Source of the DNA: JBDKTK01 sp039680225
Lineage (GTDB): Bacteria; Desulfobacterota; Syntrophia; Syntrophales; UBA4778
NCBI GenBank assembly: GCA_039680225.1
Contig: JBDKTK010000317.1
Location: 1-10,563 of the forward strand
DNA: 10,563 nt
Direction of reading: 5' to 3'
Shown: positions 1-4,142 of the stretch, piece by piece
Layout of the letters: every line of letters begins with the position of its first letter
Position numbering within the stretch: the first letter of the stretch is position 1
Position numbers and translations under genes: made by a program
Notes under the pieces: generated by a model
Databases searched by the model: none
What the model was told of the DNA's origin: nothing
The model's input: only the letters and a program-made list of their open reading frames with translations

Positions 1-1
1 C

Positions 2-226
2 TTGAGACATGCCGGAGCATCTGCACTTGATAATGCCAAAGTACATATTGGTGCTATTCAGAGGATATTGGGACATGAGAAAAGGGAAACAACTGAAATT
101 TACCTGCACAGTATCGGTGAGTCTGAACGAGAGGCGATGCGGATTTATGAAATTCACACACAAATTCACACACAAACGGAAAACGGGGCTAGCCAAGAAC
201 TGGAAAAAATGGCTAACCCCGTGTAA
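2..226 (+). CDS. Tyrosine recombinase (phage-type integrase), C-terminal part only
   Basis: This is the 3' end of a site-specific recombinase; the N-terminal DNA-binding and most of the catalytic domain lie off the left edge, so the first codon shown (TTG, Leu) is internal. Three catalytic landmarks of the family are visible in order: the Arg of the HxLRH box (LRHAGAS, residues 1-7), the box III His in ILGHE (residues 22-26), and the nucleophilic Tyr in TTEIYLH (Tyr34). After the catalytic core comes a tail with a duplicated IHTQ motif, encoded by a 12-bp tandem repeat. The stop is TAA at 224-226, and the tRNA-Lys 3' end starts at 231 on the opposite strand. A recombinase abutting a tRNA 3' end is the usual geometry of an integrated island or prophage edge. 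The family call is firm; that the gene belongs to an element still integrated here is inference. Confidence 0.9.
   Translation: MRHAGASALDNAKVHIGAIQRILGHEKRETTEIYLHSIGESEREAMRIYEIHTQIHTQTENGASQELEKMANPV
183..222 (-). terminator. Hairpin downstream of tRNA-Lys, terminator candidate
   Basis: A 13-base inverted repeat (arms 183-195 and 210-222, 14-nt loop) sits 8 nt beyond the tRNA-Lys CCA end. Read on the minus strand, 12 pairs are Watson-Crick and the remaining one is G-U; on the plus strand that position is a C-A mismatch, so the structure favours the minus transcript. It is followed on the minus strand by TTTTCC, only a short T run. It would end the tRNA operon transcript. It also encodes the last residues of the convergent recombinase. 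Confidence 0.55.
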
Positions 227-230
227 TTAC

Positions 231-306
231 TGGTGGGCCGCCGGAGACTCGAACTCCGGACCAATTGATTAAGAGTCAACTGCTCTACCGACTGAGCTAG
301 CGGCCC
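231..306 (-). tRNA. tRNA-Lys (anticodon CUU)
   Basis: The reverse complement folds as a full 76-nt cloverleaf. It has a 7-bp acceptor GGGCCGC/GCGGCCC, D arm GCTC...GAGC, anticodon loop CTCTTAA with anticodon CTT, T arm CGGAG/CTCCG around TTCGAGT, discriminator A and an encoded CCA. It is the last gene of the cluster and lies next to the convergent recombinase, which makes its 3' end the likely attachment site of the element to the left. Confidence 0.96.
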
Positions 307-331
307 GAATTTGTTTTTTAAAGAGGTGGCC

Positions 332-360
332 TTTTTATTTAAAGCCGGCCGTTTTGTCAA
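332..360 (-). promoter_or_regulatory. Sigma70-type promoter candidate for tRNA-Lys
   Basis: On the minus strand a perfect -35 TTGACA (355-360) is followed after 17 bp by TAAAAA (332-337). Transcription would start near 325, about 20 nt ahead of the tRNA-Lys 5' end at 306. The rest of 307-429 is AT-rich spacer between two tRNAs, with nothing else recognisable. Confidence 0.5.
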
Positions 361-429
361 GCTTAAAAGGAGAGCGCCCTGCCCTCCCCGTTAAAATTTC
401 TGATATCCTCTCGGAATATCCTCATTTCC

Positions 430-506
430 TGGTGCGCCTGGAAGGACTCGAACCCTCGACGCTTAGATCCGAAGTCTAACGCTCTATCCAACTGAGCTAC
501 AGGCGC
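430..506 (-). tRNA. tRNA-Arg (anticodon UCG)
   Basis: This is a 77-nt cloverleaf on the minus strand. The acceptor is GCGCCTG/CAGGCGC with discriminator A and encoded CCA. The anticodon stem TTAGA/TCTAA encloses loop CTTCGGA (anticodon TCG). The T arm GAGGG/CCTTC includes one G-U pair around TTCGAGT. It shares its acceptor stem with the second tRNA-Arg of the cluster (635-711) but has a different anticodon arm. Confidence 0.96.
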
Positions 507-539
507 ATTTGTTTATGCGACGGCAATACCGTTTATTTT

Positions 540-616
540 TGGGGTGAGTGATGGGACTCGAACCCACAGCCTTCGGGGCCACAACCCGACACTCTAACCA
601 TTGAGCTACACCCACC
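540..616 (-). tRNA. tRNA-His (anticodon GUG)
   Basis: Minus-strand cloverleaf with acceptor GTGGGTG/CACTCAC (one G-U pair). The anticodon loop TTGTGGC gives anticodon GTG, and the T loop is TTCGAGT. Two tRNA-His identity features are encoded: the extra G at position -1 (complement of 616) and discriminator C73 (complement of 543), which can pair with each other. CCA is encoded at 540-542. Confidence 0.96.
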
Positions 617-634
617 ATATTATAAAGATCTTAT

Positions 635-711
635 TGGCGCGCCTGCAGGGACTCGAACCCCGAACCCTCTGCTTAGAAGGCAGATGCTCTATCCTGCTGA
701 GCTACAGGCGC
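635..711 (-). tRNA. tRNA-Arg (anticodon UCU)
   Basis: This 77-nt cloverleaf is on the minus strand. The acceptor is GCGCCTG/CAGGCGC, with discriminator G and encoded CCA. The anticodon stem TCTGC/GCAGA encloses loop CTTCTAA (anticodon TCT). It is the first gene of the four-tRNA cluster in the direction of transcription. Confidence 0.96.
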
Positions 712-724
712 GTTGAAAGAGGGT

Positions 725-753
725 TTTTTAACGTTTTTTGCCTCGCAAGTCAA
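725..753 (-). promoter_or_regulatory. Sigma70-type promoter candidate for the tRNA cluster
   Basis: The minus strand carries TTGACT (748-753), a 17-bp spacer and TAAAAA (725-730), placing the start near 718, just upstream of tRNA-Arg(UCU) at 711. The -10 hexamer and spacer length are identical to the candidate in front of tRNA-Lys, which supports both calls. Confidence 0.5.
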
Positions 754-819
754 GTTCAAAGGTCTTTTCCGGGGGTAAAACGTCCAATTTCGTCGCCTCT
801 CTTTCATAGCGAAAAGATG

Positions 820-895
820 GTAGGGGCAGGACTCAGACCCGCCCGCATTATTCTAATGACCGACGCAGCCGGGCGGGTTTAAAAACCGCCCCTAC
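820..895. repeat. REP-like nested palindromic element
   Basis: The outer arms GTAGGGGC (820-827) and GCCCCTAC (888-895) are perfect inverted copies. Nested inside are ACCCGCCCG (837-845) and CGGGCGGGT (870-878), also perfect. The intervening loop has no coding signal. The form resembles small intergenic palindromic repeats that occur in many copies per genome; copy number cannot be judged from one window. Confidence 0.6.
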
Positions 896-934
896 GGGCA
901 GTTTATTATGTTCCTCGTGTGACCTCCCCCTGCA

Positions 935-950
935 CCCCCTCCAGAGGGGG
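935..950. repeat. C/G-rich hairpin (CCCCCT / AGGGGG)
   Basis: A 6-bp perfect stem (935-940 with 945-950) encloses a 4-nt loop, CCAG. It lies just beyond the stop of the 973-1176 remnant on the minus strand, but no T run follows on either side, so it is not a standard terminator. A 9-nt core (CCAGAGGGG) recurs in the hairpin upstream of topA. Confidence 0.45.
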
Positions 951-972
951 ACAATGCTTTGGGTTCTTCATT

Positions 973-1176
973 TCATCTCATCTTAATAACTTGGTTTTTC
1001 TTCGGAAAGGATTTTTTGCAGGGTTTTTGCTCGGGTTCCAGGATGTCCTGAAGGGTCATGAGCTTCTCGACTATGGCCCGGGCCAGTTCCTTTTCGGGGA
1101 TGTGCGCCAGGTCGACTGAAGGCCCGCCGACCAGGACCCACTTGCGGGCCGGGCCGCCGGTTTGAAACCGGCCCCT
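973..1176 (-). pseudogene. 5'-truncated gene remnant of unknown function
   Basis: A minus-strand frame with no stop from 1176 to TGA at 973-975 encodes about 67 residues. From about residue 13 on it reads like real protein (for example VGGPSVDLAHIPEKELARAI), with the G/C-rich third positions typical of the neighbours and a basic tail rich in Lys. It has no credible start: the first in-frame ATG is deep inside, and an in-frame TGA (1177-1179) closes it upstream. Its 5' end is formed by the 17-nt palindrome at 1156-1172. I do not recognise the family. Since it lies downstream of and in line with abfD, it may be the last piece of a third operon gene, but that is speculative. A chance open frame cannot be excluded. 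Confidence 0.4.
1151..1176. repeat. REP-like palindrome, second copy type
   Basis: GCCGGTTTGAAACCGGC (1156-1172) is a perfect 17-nt palindrome flanked by GGGCC on the left and CCC on the right. Its right half resembles the right half of the element at 820-895 (GGTTT, A-rich centre, ACCGCCCCT), so the two appear related. On the minus strand it forms a strong hairpin about 55 nt after the abfD stop and could help stop transcription or protect the mRNA end. Confidence 0.5.
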
Positions 1177-1228
1177 TCAATCCGACCCGGCGGGCATGAC
1201 AAATCGGCTGAGATTTGAGGATTTCCTA

Positions 1229-2233
1229 TTAACCCTTTATCCCCGCAATTTCCCCGGCCAGTTTCTTCTTGTGCTCGAGGTTGCCCTGGCGCGAGATCAT
1301 TATCCTCTGGGCCTGGGGCGAGCCCGCGCCGTGCATTGACTCCGTCCGGTAGCCCACTGCGGCCGTGCCGAGGGTGATGTTCTCAATGAGCCTCAGGACC
1401 CGGCATCTGTATTCCGTCGGGACCGACGGCACCCCCTGCAGGTACTTCTCTATGATCTTGCCGATCTCGGGGTTGCGCAGGTCCTTTTCCGAAGGCATGG
1501 TTACCATTAGCCCGCCGGCAATGTCCTCCGCGAGCCTGGCGATTTCATAGGGGTAGCGGGTCACGTTCTGCTTGCAGACGTTGGCGAGCAGCAGGTCGAT
1601 CAGGTAATTGCCGGACGCTGTCTTGCAGCCCTCGGCGGAACAGGCGATCCCGCAGGCATACAGCGTCTCGTTGAGGTGCATCATTTCGATGAGCTTGTCC
1701 TTCACGTGGGAGGCCTTGGACGCGCCGTTGAAGTCCGCGGCCAGCGCGGCCGCCCCGATGAGCACATCGCCGACCCCGACTTTGCAGCCGCCGTAGCTCT
1801 GACGGTGGTAGCCGGCGAAACGCTCCACCAGGGCCCCGCTGAATTCATACTCGCCACACATGAAGACGTTCTCCCAGGGGACGAACAGGTCGTCGAAGAC
1901 CATGAGGGCCTCATGGCCGCCGAACTGGGTATTGCCCACATCGATCTCGCCGCCTTCGAGCTTGCGCGTGTCGCAGGACTGGCGGCCGTAGATATACATT
2001 ATACCTTCCGCGTCGGCGGGGGCGACAAAGGACACGGCATAGTCGCTGTCCTCTTTCGTCATGGTGCTCGTGGGCATCACAAGGATCCAGTGCGAGTTGA
2101 TGGCACCTGTCTGGTGGGCCTTCGCGCCTCGCACCACGATCCCGTCCTTTCTCTTTTCCACCACGCGGGTGTAGAGGTCGGGGTCGGCCTGTTTGGATGG
2201 AGTCGCCCCCCGGTCGCCTTTGGGGTCCGTCAT
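1229..2233 (-). CDS. abfD: 4-hydroxybutyryl-CoA dehydratase, C-terminal two thirds (frameshifted from N-terminal part)
   Basis: The enzyme family dehydrates 4-hydroxybutyryl-CoA to crotonyl-CoA and isomerises vinylacetyl-CoA, using FAD and a [4Fe-4S] cluster. These 334 residues carry the middle and C-terminal domains of the HpaB-like fold. Visible landmarks, with numbering of the Clostridium aminobutyricum enzyme from memory in brackets: QFGGHEA with Glu108 [257], GYHRQSYGGC with cluster ligands His143 [292] and Cys150 [299] and Tyr147 [296], and GYRTESMHGAGSPQ with Glu298 [455]. All are intact. The apparent start ATG overlaps the stop of the upstream frame as ATGA. That Met is an internal conserved residue in homologues (AMTDPKGDRG), and no ribosome-binding site lies at the right distance (AAGGAAG is about 19 nt away). 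I therefore read this as the second part of one gene broken by a -1 base lesion, not a separate subunit. Confidence 0.92.
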   Translation of the reverse strand: MTDPKGDRGATPSKQADPDLYTRVVEKRKDGIVVRGAKAHQTGAINSHWILVMPTSTMTKEDSDYAVSFVAPADAEGIMYIYGRQSCDTRKLEGGEIDVGNTQFGGHEALMVFDDLFVPWENVFMCGEYEFSGALVERFAGYHRQSYGGCKVGVGDVLIGAAALAADFNGASKASHVKDKLIEMMHLNETLYACGIACSAEGCKTASGNYLIDLLLANVCKQNVTRYPYEIARLAEDIAGGLMVTMPSEKDLRNPEIGKIIEKYLQGVPSVPTEYRCRVLRLIENITLGTAAVGYRTESMHGAGSPQAQRIMISRQGNLEHKKKLAGEIAGIKG

Positions 2234-2679
2234 GGCGCCATCACGGTCAGGTCTTCCTTCTGCATCATGAGCAGGAATTTCGTGAACCGCTCGTAGTAGT
2301 TGGTGCCGAGCTTCTTGTCCATTTCGAACGTGACGCTGTCCACGGCGTTGATGGCATCCATGCCGACGCAGCGCTGGAAGCAGGCGCCCGTCCTCTGTCC
2401 CATGAGCCTCTGCATCTTAACCTTTTTAATCAGGTCTTCGGTGCTGCGATGGATGTGGCAGAAGCGGTTGATCTTCTTGCCGGTGAGGTGCGACGTGGCG
2501 GTCATCAGGTCTTCGTGCAGGGGATCCTGCGCGAGGGCGTACGTCATCTTGACCGAGTTCATGGACGGGCGGATGATCGGGTTGTCGACGGGATTCTCGA
2601 CCCGCTCGCCCATGAGATATACCTTGAACTTCATCCTGCGCAGGCTTTCCTCGTATTGCTCCGGTGTCATTAGTGCCAT
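2230..2679 (-). CDS. abfD: 4-hydroxybutyryl-CoA dehydratase, N-terminal part (frameshifted)
   Basis: These 149 residues match the helical N-terminal domain of AbfD from the first residues (LMTPEQYEESL) through the cluster-binding motif ACFQRCVGMDA, with cysteine ligands Cys100 and Cys104. The frame ends prematurely at TGA 2230-2232, right after DLTVMAP. The protein resumes in the next frame at MTDPKGDRG. Joining the parts by restoring one base at 2234-2238 gives about 483 residues, close to the 490 of the characterised enzyme, with all four cluster ligands present. The start ATG (2677-2679) has a good AAAGGAGTG ribosome-binding site 9 nt upstream; an in-frame ATG at codon 4 is the alternative. 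It lies 98 nt downstream of the alcohol dehydrogenase gene in the same direction, so the two are probably one operon. As written, this fragment alone cannot be active, because His and Cys ligands are on the other part. Confidence 0.92.
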   Translation of the reverse strand: MALMTPEQYEESLRRMKFKVYLMGERVENPVDNPIIRPSMNSVKMTYALAQDPLHEDLMTATSHLTGKKINRFCHIHRSTEDLIKKVKMQRLMGQRTGACFQRCVGMDAINAVDSVTFEMDKKLGTNYYERFTKFLLMMQKEDLTVMAP

Positions 2680-2777
2680 GATCGATCACTCCTTTTATAA
2701 TAAATTTGGACGACGTCGAGGCGGCCGAGCTGCATGCGGGCGGGCATCACCTCTTTTCCCTGACATGGAAACGGTAG

Positions 2778-3947
2778 TTACTTGCAGAGGTTCAGCACCT
2801 CCGTGATGACGTCTTTCGTGTATGCCTTCATTCCCCAGACAGCCGCGGTGTTCGCGGCATTGCCGGCTATTTTTTCGATGTCGCCTTCCGGTATCTTGGC
2901 CCCTTTCAGTGATACGGGACTGCCGATCGAGGCAAACCAGGATTTCAGGGCGGCGATCCCCGCGAGGGCCGTCTCCATCTCGCCGGATTTATTGATATTG
3001 AAAACCTCCCGGGCGAGGCGCGCGAATTTCGCCGGGCCTTTTTTAACGGCGTACTGCATCCACCCGGGCAGCACGATGCTGAGGCCCGCTCCGTGGGCGA
3101 TGTCATACAGGGCGCTCAGGGAGTGCTCGATCATGTGGGCGGGGTAGCTCACAAAGCCCATGCCCGCGGTCGTGGTGCCGTTAAAGCCCAGGGTCGCCGA
3201 CCACATTATATTTGCTCTCGCGTTGTAATTCTGCGGGTCCTTGAGGACGGTTTCCGTGCTCTCCATGACCGTCTTCATCAGGCCTTCCACAAGCCTGTCC
3301 TGCAGCGGGCTTTCGGGCTCGCGGTTATTGAAGTACCCTTCGAGCATGTGCGTGATTATATCGACGGTGCCGTACGCCGTATAATGGGGCGAGAGCGTGA
3401 ACAATGCCGTCGGGTCGAGGATCGAGGTCTTCGGCTGAATGAAGGGCGAGTTGATGGCCAGCTTCTGGGTGCCCTCCTCTTTCGTGATCACCGCGCCGTT
3501 GTTCATCTCCGAGGCGCTCGCCGACAGGGTGAGGACCGTGAGTACGGGCAGGGCCCCGGTGATCTTTTTCTTGAAGGTGAAGAAATCCCAGATGTCGTCG
3601 CCCGGCGCGGCCTTCACGCCCGCCGCGATCGTCTTCGCTTCGTCGATGACGCTCCCGCCGCCGACGGCAATTACGACGTCCGCCTTTTCCTTGCGGGCCG
3701 CCTCTATGCCCTTGAGCGCATGGGAAAGCACGGGGTTCGATCTGACTCCGCCGAATTCCGCGAAGGGGATTTTGGCCTCGTTCAGAGACGCAATCACCAT
3801 GTCCCAGGTCCCGTGTTTTTTGACGCTGCCCCGGCCGTAAACCAGCAGCGCCTTCGTCCCGAACCGCGCGGCCTCGCCGCCGATGCGGGCAATCATGCCT
3901 TTGCCGAACAGGATCCTGGTGGGGTTTTCAAACGTGAAATTCTGCAT
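2778..3947 (-). CDS. Iron-containing alcohol dehydrogenase, YqhD/butanol dehydrogenase-like (possible 4-hydroxybutyrate dehydrogenase)
   Basis: This is a 389-residue group III alcohol dehydrogenase, about the length of E. coli YqhD (387). The N-terminal nucleotide-binding part has GGGSVIDEAK (residues 96-105), and the C-terminal helical part carries the metal ligands Asp196, His200 (DIITHMLEG), His271 and His285 (HMIEHSLSAL...IAHGAG), with the 14-residue spacing seen in YqhD. Such enzymes reduce aldehydes with NAD(P)H in the cytoplasm. The start ATG has GAGGAA 7 nt upstream. The gene precedes abfD on the same strand, so interconversion of succinic semialdehyde and 4-hydroxybutyrate would make sense. 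That substrate is inferred from context only, since the characterised clostridial 4-hydroxybutyrate dehydrogenases are a different branch; butyraldehyde or another aldehyde is equally possible from sequence. Confidence 0.93.
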   Translation of the reverse strand: MQNFTFENPTRILFGKGMIARIGGEAARFGTKALLVYGRGSVKKHGTWDMVIASLNEAKIPFAEFGGVRSNPVLSHALKGIEAARKEKADVVIAVGGGSVIDEAKTIAAGVKAAPGDDIWDFFTFKKKITGALPVLTVLTLSASASEMNNGAVITKEEGTQKLAINSPFIQPKTSILDPTALFTLSPHYTAYGTVDIITHMLEGYFNNREPESPLQDRLVEGLMKTVMESTETVLKDPQNYNARANIMWSATLGFNGTTTAGMGFVSYPAHMIEHSLSALYDIAHGAGLSIVLPGWMQYAVKKGPAKFARLAREVFNINKSGEMETALAGIAALKSWFASIGSPVSLKGAKIPEGDIEKIAGNAANTAAVWGMKAYTKDVITEVLNLCK

Positions 3948-3992
3948 GCGAAGATTCCTCCCGATGGTATGATGAAAATATTATCCTGCAAT

Positions 3993-4030
3993 AAACGGTT
4001 TAATAACGTAAGAGCGCGAACGGTTTGATA
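3993..4030. promoter_or_regulatory. Direct repeat upstream of the alcohol dehydrogenase, possible operator
   Basis: AAACGGTTTAATA (3993-4005) and GAACGGTTTGATA (4018-4030) match at 11 of 13 positions, 25 bp start to start. They lie 46-83 bp upstream of the dehydrogenase start codon, in an otherwise empty AT-rich stretch where a promoter is expected. No clear -35/-10 pair stands out: GATAAT is present on the minus strand near 3985, without a good -35. An activator or repressor site is a guess from position and repetition. Confidence 0.3.
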
Positions 4031-4142
4031 AAAGCTGGATAGCGCCGGGGCGGACTTGCGCAGCCTTGGGCAGCGGCCCGCGCGACATCAATTCGGATAT
4101 TCACATTTCCACAGCGCAAATATTATTTCAAGCGCAAATCGG

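Noticed and set aside
166..360. Minus-strand 64-codon open frame across the tRNA-Lys gene
   Set aside because: It is a translation of the tRNA itself (GPLAQSVEQLTLNQLVRSSSLRRP is split across the cloverleaf), a familiar artefact.
601..882. Plus-strand 93-codon open frame
   Set aside because: It is antisense to tRNA-Arg(UCU) and then runs through the palindromic repeat; there is no protein-like composition beyond the tRNA artefact.
983..1180. Minus-strand 65-codon frame with an ATG start
   Set aside because: Composition is Arg/Gly/Pro-rich, typical of an out-of-frame reading; the neighbouring frame (973-1176) is the one with coding character.
1655..1690. Suspected loss of an AbfD cluster cysteine in HLNETLYACGIAC
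   Set aside because: Counting along the reference enzyme from memory places the His292/Cys299 ligands in GYHRQSYGGC, which is intact here; the Ala in this motif is not at a ligand position.
3093..4028. Plus-strand 311-codon open frame
   Set aside because: It is antisense to the alcohol dehydrogenase, whose family motifs are unambiguous. Long antisense frames are expected in GC-rich DNA.
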